This document shows positions 48,214 to 61,413 of a stretch of 64,000 nucleotides of DNA, one piece after another. Under the pieces are notes generated by a model. It saw only the letters and a list, made by a program, of their open reading frames with translations. It did no database searches and had not been told where the DNA came from. The first letter of the stretch is position 1; each line of letters begins with the position of its first letter. This DNA comes from Planctomycetota bacterium (GTDB taxonomy: Bacteria > Planctomycetota > UBA1135 > GCA-002686595), in contig JACKHV010000007.1 of assembly GCA_020638835.1 (NCBI GenBank), forward strand, positions 94,715 through 158,714. Direction: 5' to 3'. The position numbers and the translations under genes are program-made.

Positions 48214-48273
48214 GGTGCCTGGCTCCTTTCTGCACGGTTCGCCCAGGGACTCTCATCCTCCCGCGCGTTCCGC
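48214..48273. repeat. Hairpin repeat copy C, left part (split by IS66)
   Basis: 60 bp of the 88-bp repeat family, beginning GGTGCCTGGCTCC and running into the loop ending CCCGCGCGTTCCGC. The last 8 bp (CGTTCCGC, 48266-48273) are the target duplication of the IS66 element. The other 27 bp lie at 50705-50731. Joined, the two parts give an 87-bp element whose stem GCACGGTTCGC / GCGAACCGTGC pairs perfectly. Confidence 0.9.
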
Positions 48274-48332
48274 GTACGCGTCCGGTGACGCCATGTCCGA
48301 CCGGCGCGTCGACCGGCGTCCCTCGACGATGA

Positions 48333-49880
48333 CTACGCCCGCGCGGCCTGCCACGCCCACGGCGTGAGGCTCGCAATCTCCGACGCGGGCGTCGTTGCGA
48401 CGCGCATGAGCACGTCTTCGATGTACGCCTCGGGGTCCGCGCCGCACTGCTTGCACGAGAGCACGAGCGAGTAAAGCCGGCAGGCGACCTCGCCGCCGCG
48501 CTGGCTGCCGAAGACCAGCCAGTTCTTGCGGCCGACGGCCAGGTGCCGCAGGTCGCGTTCGGCGTCGTTGTTGTGAATCGGCAAGCGTGGGTCTTCGAGG
48601 AAAGCCGCGAGCGCAGCGCGTTGATTGCGCAGGTAACAGACCGCCTTGCCGAGCTTGCTCTTCGGCAATGTTGCACGCAGTCCTTCGAGGCGTAGCGCTT
48701 CGGCGTGAATCGCTTCGACCAGCGGCTGCGACTTGTCGGCACGCACGCAGCGACGTTCTTCGAGCAGTGCGTCCCACTCGAGCTCGCCGGCGCGCACGCG
48801 CTCGTTCAGCGGTCGCTCGACCGCGAACAGTTCTTGCACCATGCCGAGCAGCGGCGCCACCGCTTCCGAGCCGGCGTCCAACGCTTCCTTCAGCTTGCGC
48901 CGTGCATGCGCCCAGCACCCCGCTCGCACGATGCCGTTCTCGCGAACGACCTCGTCGTAGCCGGTGTATCCGTCGGCGATCAGCGTCCCGCTCCACCCTT
49001 CGAGAAAACGCTTCGGACCGTCGCGTCCGCGACTCGTGCGAAACTCGATCAAGGCTCGCGACGGCGCGCCCGGTCGACGCAGGTTGCGCCAGCCCCAGGC
49101 GTAGCCGTTCTTCGTTCCTTTGCCGTCTTCGAGCCGCATGGTCACCGGTGTTTCGTCCGCGTGCAACACGTGTTCGTTGAGCAGCTCTTGACGCATTTGC
49201 GCCAACACCGGCTGCGCGACGAGTTCGTCCACGCGCACCAGCATGTCCCACATGGACTGCTTCGCGATGGCGATGCCGTAACGCTTGAAGATTCCCTGCA
49301 AGCGGTGCAGCGGAAGGTGGTCGGAGTACTTCGCCGTCGCGACGTGCGCGTAGACCGACGCCTCGTACTTGCCGCCGTCAATCACGCTGTCGGGAAGCTC
49401 TGCCGCGCGAACGCAGTGACCGTCGGGGCAGGCGTACTTCGGTCGCACGTAGCGCTTCACGAACAGCTTGGCCGGGACGATGCCGGCGCGCTCAGTGACC
49501 TCTTCGCCGATGCGGCGCAGGGCCTTGCCGCAGGTCGTGCAGTCGCGGTGCGCTTCGTCGAGGTCGAGTTCGATGACTTCGCGCGGCAGGTGTTCGGGCA
49601 AGGGCGCGCGGCCGTGGCCTGCGCCCGACTTCGCGGTACGCGGCGAGGTGTGCGCTTCGCACTCGAGTTCAGGCGCGGGGGTGTCGTCGGTCGCGAACAG
49701 GCCGAGTTGCCCGGCGCCCAGTCGTTCGGAGCGTCGACCGAACAAGCCGCGCTTGAGCAGCGCGTTCTCCTCGCGCAGGATTTTGACCTCGCGCGTCAGT
49801 GCATCGAGCTTCGCCTGCAGTTCCTCGACGTGCGCAAGCAGCGCTTCGAGTTGCTCCGCGGAAATCTGCGCGACGGACAT
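48333..49880 (-). CDS. tnpC: IS66 family transposase (TnpC)
   Basis: This 515-residue DDE transposase begins with a leucine-zipper-like helix (EELQAKLDALTREVKILREEN in part). A zinc-finger region follows (CTTCGKAL, then CPDGHC), and then the catalytic core with Asp in HADETPV, Asp in IADGYTGY and Glu in NNDAERDLR. The C-terminal segment has GSQRGGEVACRLYSLV. Length and domain order match the IS66 transposase. It ends near the left end of the element, 34 bp after the tnpB stop. Confidence 0.97.
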   Translation of the reverse strand: MSVAQISAEQLEALLAHVEELQAKLDALTREVKILREENALLKRGLFGRRSERLGAGQLGLFATDDTPAPELECEAHTSPRTAKSGAGHGRAPLPEHLPREVIELDLDEAHRDCTTCGKALRRIGEEVTERAGIVPAKLFVKRYVRPKYACPDGHCVRAAELPDSVIDGGKYEASVYAHVATAKYSDHLPLHRLQGIFKRYGIAIAKQSMWDMLVRVDELVAQPVLAQMRQELLNEHVLHADETPVTMRLEDGKGTKNGYAWGWRNLRRPGAPSRALIEFRTSRGRDGPKRFLEGWSGTLIADGYTGYDEVVRENGIVRAGCWAHARRKLKEALDAGSEAVAPLLGMVQELFAVERPLNERVRAGELEWDALLEERRCVRADKSQPLVEAIHAEALRLEGLRATLPKSKLGKAVCYLRNQRAALAAFLEDPRLPIHNNDAERDLRHLAVGRKNWLVFGSQRGGEVACRLYSLVLSCKQCGADPEAYIEDVLMRVATTPASEIASLTPWAWQAARA

Positions 49881-49914
49881 GCAAGTACTATCGGCAATCC
49901 GCGCGCGATGCGGC

Positions 49915-50280
49915 TCAGGTCTGCAGTGAAAGTTGGTCGTGCGACACTCGCCGTCTCGCTCCTCGGAGGTCGATGCCCTCGAGCACGAGCGCGAGCTCGC
50001 TCGCCGAAAGCTCGAACGCGCCGGCCTTACCCTTCGCGCGATCGAACACGCGAAACTGTCCGTGCTCCAGCCGCTTCGCGAGCAAGCAGTAACCCGAGCC
50101 GTCCCACCACAAGACCTTCAACCGGTCGCGTCGTCGGTTGACGAACAGGAACAAGTGACCGGACTGCGGGTCCTCGTCCACGACTTCCATCACGACGGCA
50201 GCAAGGGTGTCGAACGACTTGCGCATGTCGGTTGCGCCGCGCGCGACGAACAAACGCACCGAGGGCGGCAAGCTCAGCAT
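49915..50280 (-). CDS. tnpB: IS66 accessory protein TnpB
   Basis: This 121-residue protein is the IS66 Orf2/TnpB (not the RNA-guided TnpB of IS605). It carries the family signature VARGATDMRKSFDTLAAVV and LFLFVNRRRDRLKVLWWDGSG. Its role in transposition is needed but not well defined. It overlaps tnpA by 7 bp, which implies coupled translation. Confidence 0.96.
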   Translation of the reverse strand: MLSLPPSVRLFVARGATDMRKSFDTLAAVVMEVVDEDPQSGHLFLFVNRRRDRLKVLWWDGSGYCLLAKRLEHGQFRVFDRAKGKAGAFELSASELALVLEGIDLRGARRRVSHDQLSLQT

Positions 50281-50612
50281 GTTTGCAACACCTGCACGAG
50301 CCGACGCAGTTCGACTTCGTCGAAGCCGGGAACGACCGCGATGCGGACACCGCTCGTCAAGTGGACGTCGAAGGCGTTCGTCGAAGTGCTTGGCCGCGCT
50401 GCCGCCTCAGGCACGACGGTGATCGGAACGAGTTCGCTGCACTCGCAAACTTGCGCGCTCGAGCTGCGCGCCCGCCGCTCGCTCGCGAACTTCTTCTTCC
50501 AGTACAAGAGCTTCTTGTAGGCAACGCCTTCTTGCCTGCCGAAGGCCATCAAGCTCTGATCGGATGAGCGCCAGCGAGCGAACAGCTCGCGCATGGCTTT
50601 GTCGCGGGACAT
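50274..50612 (-). CDS. tnpA: IS66 accessory protein TnpA
   Basis: This 112-residue protein is the first gene of the element. Its N-terminal half has a helix-turn-helix (FARWRSSDQSLMAFGRQEG, KLLYWKKKFAS) typical of IS66 TnpA, and the C-terminal half has a VPGFDEVELRRLVQVLQ segment. It probably binds the element's ends. Its start lies about 85 bp inside the right end. Confidence 0.93.
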   Translation of the reverse strand: MSRDKAMRELFARWRSSDQSLMAFGRQEGVAYKKLLYWKKKFASERRARSSSAQVCECSELVPITVVPEAAARPSTSTNAFDVHLTSGVRIAVVPGFDEVELRRLVQVLQTC

Positions 50613-50696
50613 GAATGACTCCTTGGTTGGAGTCGATCATCGCCGGCCTGAGGAGCGGATCAACGCTCGGGGACCATGCGCTCACCGGACGCGTAC

Positions 50697-50731
50697 CGTT
50701 CCGCGAACCGTGCGGAAAGGTGCCTGGCACC
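50697..50731. repeat. Hairpin repeat copy C, right part, with IS66 target duplication
   Basis: Begins with the second CGTTCCGC target copy (50697-50704) followed by the remaining 27 bp of the repeat (50705-50731), ending GGTGCCTGGCACC and then GTA as in copies A and B. It separates the IS66 element from the hairpin after rpsG. Confidence 0.9.
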
Positions 50732-50740
50732 GTAAACGCG

Positions 50741-50782
50741 CGAGGCCGGAGCGCCCCGCCGACGTGGGACGCTCCGGCCTCG
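50741..50782 (-). terminator. Hairpin terminator after rpsG
   Basis: A perfect 13-bp stem (50741-50753 / 50770-50782) with a 16-nt loop starts about 30 bp after the rpsG stop. Only a short T stretch (GTTTA) follows on the minus strand, so termination may be partial. If it works, the Tsr3-like and EF-G genes need another promoter. A smaller hairpin (GCGACG / CGTCGC) lies at 50787-50802. Confidence 0.6.
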
Positions 50783-50810
50783 TGCATGCGACGCGAGCGT
50801 CGCCTCGAGC

Positions 50811-51284
50811 TCAGGCGTAGTGGGCGTAGGCCTTGTTGGCCTCGGCCATCTTGTGGACGTTCTCTTTCCACTGCACCGACGCGCCGGTTCCGTTGTAGGC
50901 GTCGACGATCTCCTCGCTGAGGCGCAGAGCCATCGGCTTGCCCTTCTTCTTGCGGGAGTTGTCGACCATCCAGCGGATGGCGAGGCTCTGCTGACGCGAG
51001 CGCTTCACTTCGCGCGGCACCTGGTAGTTCGCGCCACCGACGCGCTTCGAGCGGACCTCGACCATCGGGCGGATGTTCTCCAGCGCCTTGGTGAAGATCT
51101 CGACTTGGTCTTCGGCCTCGGGCAGCTTCTTCGAAGCGAGATCGAGGGCGTCGTAGAAGATCTTCTGCGCCGTGCTCTTCTTACCGTCGAGCATGATCTT
51201 GTTGATGATCTTCGTCGCCAGCATCGAGCCGAACTTCGGGTCGGGCTTCAGGTGGGCGGCCGTGGACTTGTAGTTACGGGGCAT
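50811..51284 (-). CDS. rpsG: 30S ribosomal protein S7
   Basis: This 157-residue head-assembly protein contacts E-site tRNA and mRNA. It has VEVRSKRVGGANYQVPREV and the C-terminal KMAEANKAYAHYA typical of S7. It lies 6 bp after rpsL. In the str operon fusA and tuf usually follow; here the IS66 element and the Tsr3-like gene intervene, and tuf lies at the other end of the super-cluster. Confidence 0.98.
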   Translation of the reverse strand: MPRNYKSTAAHLKPDPKFGSMLATKIINKIMLDGKKSTAQKIFYDALDLASKKLPEAEDQVEIFTKALENIRPMVEVRSKRVGGANYQVPREVKRSRQQSLAIRWMVDNSRKKKGKPMALRLSEEIVDAYNGTGASVQWKENVHKMAEANKAYAHYA

Positions 51285-51290
51285 GCTGGT

Positions 51291-51665
51291 CTACTTCTTG
51301 GGACGCTTGGTGCCGTACTTGGAACGACCCTGGGCGCGATCGTCGACGCCGCTGGCGTCGAGCGTGCCACGCAGGATGTGGTAGCGCACACCGGGGAGGT
51401 CGCGCACGCGGCCCCCGCGGATCAGGACCACCGAGTGCTCCTGAAGGTTGTGCCCTTCACCGGGGATGTAGGCCGTGATCTCCTTGCCGTTCGAAAGACG
51501 CACACGGGCGATCTTGCGGAGCGCGGAGTTCGGCTTCTTGGGGGTCTGGGTCTTCACCTGGAGGCAGACGCCGCGCTTGTGCGGGCAGGCGTCGAGCACG
51601 GGCGACTTCGACCGTTTCTTGACCTTGTTGCGGCCCTTGCGGACCAACTGGTTGATCGTCGGCAT
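51291..51665 (-). CDS. rpsL: 30S ribosomal protein S12
   Basis: This 124-residue decoding-centre protein has the conserved TPKKPNSALRK (Lys43 present) and GEGHNLQEHSVVLIRGGRV segments. Residue 88 is Arg (GGRVRDLPGVRYH) where E. coli has Lys; that substitution causes streptomycin resistance in E. coli and other species. Asp89, the usual methylthiolation site, is present. It has its own promoter (51756-51783) and heads an rpsL-rpsG unit separate from rpoBC. Confidence 0.98.
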   Translation of the reverse strand: MPTINQLVRKGRNKVKKRSKSPVLDACPHKRGVCLQVKTQTPKKPNSALRKIARVRLSNGKEITAYIPGEGHNLQEHSVVLIRGGRVRDLPGVRYHILRGTLDASGVDDRAQGRSKYGTKRPKK

Positions 51666-51679
51666 ATCGGTTCTGGTTG

Positions 51680-51697
51680 CCCTGCCGGCGGGCAGGG
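51680..51697 (-). promoter_or_regulatory. Leader hairpin upstream of rpsL
   Basis: A perfect 7-bp stem (CCCTGCC / GGCAGGG) with a 4-nt loop lies 15 bp before the rpsL start codon, inside the leader of the predicted transcript. It could influence rpsL translation. Confidence 0.4.
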
Positions 51698-51755
51698 TCT
51701 TCGAGGGGCTCCCCTCCCGGGCCGCCGGACGGCGGGACGGGTAGGAGGGCCGAGT

Positions 51756-51783
51756 ATTCTATGGAACCGCGGCGAGGGGTCAA
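51756..51783 (-). promoter_or_regulatory. Sigma70-type promoter of rpsL-rpsG
   Basis: On the minus strand TTGACC (51778-51783) and TAGAAT (51756-51761) are 16 nt apart. The start site would be near 51749, about 85 bp before the rpsL ATG. The promoter lies in the gap between the rpoC stop and rpsL. Confidence 0.78.
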
Positions 51784-51831
51784 GGCCGAATGGCACCCCG
51801 CCACGGTGGATCGGGAGAGTCTTCCTGCCCC

Positions 51832-56159
<4,328 letters not shown>

Positions 56160-56160
<1 letters not shown>

Positions 56161-59100
56161 TAGAGCACCGCCTTCTTGTGCAGTTGCATGTTCAGTCCGA
56201 GACCCTTGATCTCGTTCGTGAGCACCTCGAAGGACACCGGCGTGCCGGGTTCCAGGATGTTGAGGCCCTTGACCATCGACTCGTAGATCTTGGTCCGGCC
56301 GTCGACGTCGTCCGACTTGACGGTGAGCTGTTCCTGCAGGATCGCCGCGGCGCCGTACGCCTCGAGCGCCCACACTTCCATCTCCCCGAAGCGCTGGCCG
56401 CCGAAGCGCGCCTTACCGCCGAGGGGTTGTTGCGTGATGAGGCTGTAGGGACCCGTCGCGCGGGCGTGCACCTTCTCGTCGACGAGGTGGTGCAGCTTCA
56501 GCATGTACATCACGCCGACCGTGACCTGCTGCTCGAAGGGCGTGCCGGTGCGGCCGTCGTAGAGCTGGAACTTGCCGGTCGTCGGCAGGCCCGCTTCCTT
56601 CAGGATCTCCTCGATCTCGCCCTCCTTCGCGCCGTCGAACGCCGGCGTGTTGCAGCGGATTCCGAGCTCGCGCGCGGCGAGTCCGAGGTGCGTCTCGAGG
56701 ATCTGGCCGACGTTCATACGGCTGGGAACGCCCAGCGGGTTGAGCACGATGTCGACCGGCGTGCCGTCGGGCAGGTAGGGCATGTCCTCGATCGGGCAGA
56801 CCTTGGAGATGACGCCCTTGTTGCCGTGACGGCCGGCCATCTTGTCGCCGACCTTCAGGTTGCGCTTCGTCGCGATGTAGACCTTGACCATCTCGAGCAC
56901 GCCGGTGGGCAGCTCGTCGCCTCGCGAAAGGCGGTTGACGACCTTGTTCTTCTCGGACTCCTTGTCGTCGATCTTGCCCTGGTACTCGGACACGATGGCG
57001 AGCGCTTCGCGCTGCAGTTTCTCGTCGCCGCAGTTCTCGGCGGCCGCCACGCAGAGCAGGCGCACGCGGCGCAGTTCGTCGAAGGTCGAGGTGTCGTCGA
57101 TCTCGAGCGGGCTACCGGTCAAGTCGTCGATCACGGGCGTGCCGAGGCAAGCGGTGACGCCGTCGAGCATCGAGCCGGAGTAGACGCGCAGCGCGCGCAG
57201 GAACTCCTTCTCGGCCTCGCGGATCACGGTCAGCGCCTTGGCGCGCTCGGCGTCGGTGAGGTTCACGCGGCGCGAGAACTTCTGCGCGTCGATCACCACG
57301 CCGCGCGTGCCGGGGGGCATCGTCAGCGAGGCGTTCTTCACGTCGACGCCGGCCTTGCCGAAGATCGCGTGCAGCAGCTTCTCCTCCGGCGTCAGTTCCG
57401 ACTTCGACTTCGGCGCGACCTTGCCCACCAGGATGTCCCCGGCGTTGACGAAGGTACCGATGCGCACGATGCCGGACTCGTCGAGCTGCGCGAGCGCGCG
57501 TTCGCCGACGTTCGGGATGTCGCGGGTGAACTCCTCCTTGCCGAGCTTCGTCTCGCGGATCTCGACCTCGTACTCCTCGATGTGGATCGAGGTGAAGGTG
57601 TCGTCGCGCACCAAGCGTTCGGAGACGAGGATCGCGTCCTCGAAGTTGAAGCCGTCCCAGGTCATGAAGGCGACCAGCAGGTTCTTGCCGAGCGCGAGCT
57701 CACCGCCCTCGGTGGAAGCGCCGTCGGCGAGCAGCTGGCCGACCTCGACCCTGTCGCCCTCGCGGACCACCGGGCGGTGGTTCTGCGTGGTGCGGTCGTT
57801 CAGGCCGCGGAACTTGGTCAGGTCGTAGGTCTCGTCGTCGATCAGGATCGTCGTCGAGTCGACGTACTCGACCGTGCCCGCCTTCTTGGCGTAGACCGGC
57901 AGGCTCGAGTTCTGCGCGACGACCTTCTCCATGCCGGTGCCGACGAGCGGCGGCTCCGCCTTGAGCAGCGGCACCGCCTGGCGTTGCATGTTCGAGCCCA
58001 TCAGCGCGCGGTTCGCGTCGTCGTGCTCGAGGAAGGGGATCAGCGCAGCGGAGACGCCGATGATCTGGTTCGACGCGACGTCGACGTAGTTCACCTCTTC
58101 CGGCGGGACTTCGACGTTGTCGCCGTCCTTGCGAGCGAGGACGCGTTCGATCGTGATCTTGCCCTTGTCGTCGACCGGGAGGTCGGCGGGCGTGATCACG
58201 AGGCCGCGTTCTTCGTCGGCGCGCAGGTAGTCGACCTTGTCGGTCAGCTTGCCGTTCTTGACCTCGCGGTAGGGCGTGGTCAGGAAGCCGTAGTCGTCGA
58301 GGCGCGAGTAGAGCGCGAGCGACGAGATCAGGCCGATGTTCGAGCCTTCCGGCGTTTCGATCGGGCACAGGCGACCGTAGTGCGACAGGTGCACGTCGCG
58401 CACGTCGAAGCCGGCGCGCTTGCGGTTCAGACCGCCGGGGCCGAGGGCCGAGAGGCGACGCTCGTGCGTCAGCTGGCTGAGCGGGTTCGCCTGGTCGACG
58501 ACCTGCGAGAGCTCCGAGCGGCCGAAGAAGTACTCGACGGCGGACGAGAAGGTCTTCGAGTTGACCAGCGTGCGCGGCGAGACCGTCTCCGGGTTCTCGA
58601 GGTTCATGCGCTCCTGCGCGGTGCGACGCAGCTTCAGGAGGCCCTTGCGGAACTCCTCGCCGGCCAGCTCCGCGATCGTGCGCACGCGGCGGTTGCCGAG
58701 GTTGTCGATGTCGTCGATCTCGCCCTCACCGGCGCGCAGGCCGATCAGGTACTTGATCGAGTTGACGAAGTCCTGCGGCTGCAGGACCTGGATGTCCTCG
58801 GGGATGTCCTGGTCGAACTTGCGGTTCAGGCGGAAGCGGCCGACGCGGCCGAGGCGGTAGCGCTGCGCGTCGAAGAACTTCTCGTGGAAGAGCTCGCGCG
58901 CCTTCTCGAGCTGCACCGGGTTGCCGGGGCGGAGGCGGCTGTAGATCTTGAGCAGCGCGTCCTCGTGGCTCTTGGTCGGGTCCTCGCGCAGCGAGTTGAT
59001 CAGCAGCAGGTCGATGTCGTCGACGTCACCGGCGACGATCTCGACCTCGGCCAGGTCGCCCGCGGCGATCTCCTGCGCGGCGGCTTCCGAGATGATCTCG

Positions 59101-59876
59101 CCCGAGGCGACGAGCACTTCGCCGGTCTTCAGGACGACGATGTCCCCCACCGCGATCTTGTCGGTGATCTGCTTGGCGAAGGCGTTCTCGGTCTTCGTCT
59201 TCGACTTCTTGACCGACTTGGTCTCGTAGAAGTGACGCAGCAGCTGCTGGTCGGTGCCGAGCTGTTCGTCGAGCGCACGCAGCAGCGTGATCGCCGAGAA
59301 CTTGCCCGACTGGTCGATGCGCACCGCGAGCGCGTCCTTCTTCGTGACGTTCAGTTCGACCCACGAACCGCGCTCGGGGATGATCCAGCAGCTGTGCAGC
59401 TTGCGGGTGTCCGCGGCGCTCGCCTGGTCGTACGAGAAGTCGACGCCCGGCGAGCGGTGCAGCTGGCTGACGATCACGCGCTCGGAGCCGTTGATGATGA
59501 ACTCACCGCCCCCCATCATGATCGGGATCTCGCCGAGGTAGACCTCTTCCTCGACGGGCTCGGGCTTGATGAGGCGCAGGCGGACCTTGAACGGATAGCC
59601 GTAGGTCAGACGCAGCTTGCGGCACTCGTCGATGGTGTAGCGCGGGCGGCCGAGGTCGTAGCCGACGTACTCGAGACACATGGTCTTGTCGTACGAGTAG
59701 ATCGGGAAGATCTCCTTGAGGAGCTCTTCCAGACCACGACCCTCACGGTTCGCCTGGGGCACGTCCTGAGCCAGGAAGTGGTGCCACGCCGCGGTCTGGA
59801 TCTCGACCAGATTCGGCAGCTCGACGATGGAGGGGTAACGGCCGAAGGTCCGAACGGGAGCGGTGGTTGCTTTCAT
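56160..59876 (-). CDS. rpoB: DNA-directed RNA polymerase subunit beta
   Basis: This 1238-residue subunit starts MKATTAPVRTFGRYPSIVELP. The rifampicin region reads FFGRSELSQVVDQANPLSQL and then THERRLSALGPGGL. The residues matching E. coli Asp516, His526 and Ser531 are kept, while Asn518 is Ala. The C-terminal GEMEVWALEAYGAA and switch elements are standard. ATG 59876 is preceded by AAGGAA at a useful distance. It follows rplL after a long gap (59877-60293) with a strong hairpin, and its stop overlaps rpoC. Confidence 0.98.
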
Positions 59877-60293
59877 GGGTTCCTTGCCACTGGGCCGGAT
59901 CACGAGGATTGGATCCCGGCCGCGGGAGATGGAAAGGTGGATCGGATGGGCCTCACCCCATCGAGATCCGTCCGCTGCACTCGATGAGAGGTCCCGCGGC
60001 GGAATCGGGACCCCCTTGGTCAGTTGCTTGGACGCGTCGCCGCGGGAACGCACGCTCGCCGGAGCACGCGAGACTCCCGCCGGAGACGGTCACGCCCCCG
60101 CGCAGGCGATGGCCTGCACGGGTTCAAGAAGAGCCCGAACGGGCGCTTGCAATGCCGTCGCGTCGATCCACGCAGGAACCGACGGCCGGGGCTCGTCCCC
60201 GACCGACAGGCGTACACGATCGCCCCTGGGGGTGCTTTTTGCAACCCCCGAGGCGGATCGTCTGCGATGGACTCGGAACAAGGAGGGCCGAGC
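59877..60293. other. Long rplL-rpoB gap
   Basis: About 415 bp without a gene between rplL and rpoB. In E. coli this gap holds a partial terminator and an RNase III site that reduce rpoB expression relative to r-proteins; the hairpin at 60228-60249 could play that part. No convincing promoter was found by eye. The sequence just upstream of the rpoB start could be read as an N-terminal extension, but the family start argues against that. Confidence 0.55.
60228..60249 (-). terminator. Attenuator hairpin between rplL and rpoB
   Basis: On the minus strand GGGGGTTGC pairs with GCACCCCC (one bulge) around an AAAAA loop, about 45 bp after the rplL stop. No T-run follows. It is most likely a partial terminator or processing site that sets the ratio of r-proteins to RNA polymerase. 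Confidence 0.55.
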
Positions 60294-60704
60294 CTACTTG
60301 AGCTCGACCGTGGCGCCGGCGCCCTCGAGCTGCGTCTTGAGCGCTTCTGCTTCGTCCTTGGAGACGCCCTCTTTGACCTTCTGGGGGGCGCCGTCGACCA
60401 TTTCCTTGGCCTCTTTCAGGCCCAGGCCGGTGATCGCACGGACTTCCTTGATGACTTGGATCTTCTTGTCACCGGCGGAGGCCAGGATGACGTCGAAGGA
60501 GTCCTTCTCCTCGGCGGCTTCACCACCACCGCCACCGGCACCACCGGCAGCGGCCACGGCGACGGGAGCGGCGGCGCTGACGCCCCACTTGTCCTCGAGG
60601 GCCTTCACCAGCTGCGACGCCTGGAGCAGGGTCAAGCTGTCGAGTTGGTCGGCAATGTTCTGGAGCTCGGGGGTGAGCTCAACGGTCGTCGTTTCGTCGG
60701 ACAT
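60294..60704 (-). CDS. rplL: 50S ribosomal protein L7/L12
   Basis: This 136-residue stalk protein has the N-terminal dimerisation domain (NIADQLDSLTLLQASQLVKAL), an Ala/Gly hinge (AAAPVAVAAAGGAGGGGG) and the C-terminal factor-binding domain (KIQVIKEVRAITGLGLKEAK). It recruits EF-G and EF-Tu. It is 183 bp from rplJ, longer than usual, with two hairpins in the gap. Confidence 0.98.
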   Translation of the reverse strand: MSDETTTVELTPELQNIADQLDSLTLLQASQLVKALEDKWGVSAAAPVAVAAAGGAGGGGGEAAEEKDSFDVILASAGDKKIQVIKEVRAITGLGLKEAKEMVDGAPQKVKEGVSKDEAEALKTQLEGAGATVELK

Positions 60705-60816
60705 GTCTGGGTCTCCAGGATGGATTGTCGACGAGTGGGTCGTCGATCAATTCGCGGGGATGATCGGCCTCGTGTGGCGCTCCCCGCAGAGGTGCCACGC
60801 GATCGTTCAGTGGGAA

Positions 60817-60851
60817 CCTCGGACGACGGTCCGAGGTGGTGGGAACCCACC
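60817..60851 (-). promoter_or_regulatory. Twin hairpins between rplJ and rplL
   Basis: Two adjacent perfect stems lie shortly after the rplJ stop: CCTCGGAC / GTCCGAGG with a 4-nt loop (60817-60836) and GGTGGG / CCCACC with a 2-nt core (60838-60851). There is no T-run. Since L7/L12 is needed in several copies per ribosome, the hairpins may mark RNA processing or stabilise the rplL message. Confidence 0.5.
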
Positions 60852-60887
60852 CCCGCGCACGCGGAGGCGGGTGTACGGATTGGTTGT

Positions 60888-61409
60888 CTACTCGCCCTTG
60901 TCGACGCGGGCCTGCAGCACGCGCGCGAGACCGGAGGGCACCGCGTTGATCACGCTGACGAGCGAACGGGCCGGCGCGGAGATCACGCCGAGCAGCATCG
61001 CGCGCAGCGTGTCGCGGTCCGGGACGTCGGCGAGCATCGCGGCTTCCCGCGGCCCGAGGAGGCTGCCCTCCATCACGCCGCCCTTCACCTCGACCTTGCC
61101 GGCCTTCTTCACTTCCTTGGAGGTGAAGATCTTGGCCGCGTGGATCGCCGACTCGGTCTCGCCGTAAGCGAGGCCCGTGTTGCCCGAGAAGGTGTCGTCA
61201 CCGAACTCGAATCCCCGCTCCGCGAAGATCCGACGAGCGATGCTGTTCTTCACCATCCGGAAGCGCACGTTCTTCTCGGCGAGCTTGCCGCGCAGGTCCT
61301 CGGACTCGACGACCGTCAGGCCGCCGAAGCTGACGAGGATCATGCTGCCGGCATCGGAGAGCTCACTCTCGAGCTCTCGGCTGATGAGCTGGTTGACCAG
61401 GTTCGGCAT
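60888..61409 (-). CDS. rplJ: 50S ribosomal protein L10
   Basis: This 173-residue protein anchors the L7/L12 dimers. It starts MPNLVNQLISRELESELSDA and has the L10 core (VVESEDLRGKLAEKNVRFRMVKN), ending with the helix that binds L12 (ARSLVSVINAVPSGLARVLQ). It lies 4 bp after rplA. L10 often represses this operon, but its binding leader was not recognised. Confidence 0.97.
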   Translation of the reverse strand: MPNLVNQLISRELESELSDAGSMILVSFGGLTVVESEDLRGKLAEKNVRFRMVKNSIARRIFAERGFEFGDDTFSGNTGLAYGETESAIHAAKIFTSKEVKKAGKVEVKGGVMEGSLLGPREAAMLADVPDRDTLRAMLLGVISAPARSLVSVINAVPSGLARVLQARVDKGE

Positions 61410-61413
61410 GACT

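Larger units (their letters stand above)
48274..50696 (-). mobile_element. IS66-family insertion sequence, complete
   Basis: This 2423-bp element has inverted ends that both read inward GTACGCGTCCGGTGA; the similarity continues to 22 bp with three mismatches. Both sides are flanked by the same 8 bp, CGTTCCGC (48266-48273 and 50697-50704), the duplication length expected of IS66. It carries tnpA, tnpB and tnpC in order, all intact on the minus strand, so it looks recently active. It has landed inside a copy of the hairpin repeat, between rpsG and the Tsr3-like gene. Confidence 0.96.

Noticed and set aside
48274..50696. Integrated phage or genomic island around the transposase genes
   Set aside because: Only the three IS66 genes are present, with exact element ends; no integrase, attachment sites or cargo.
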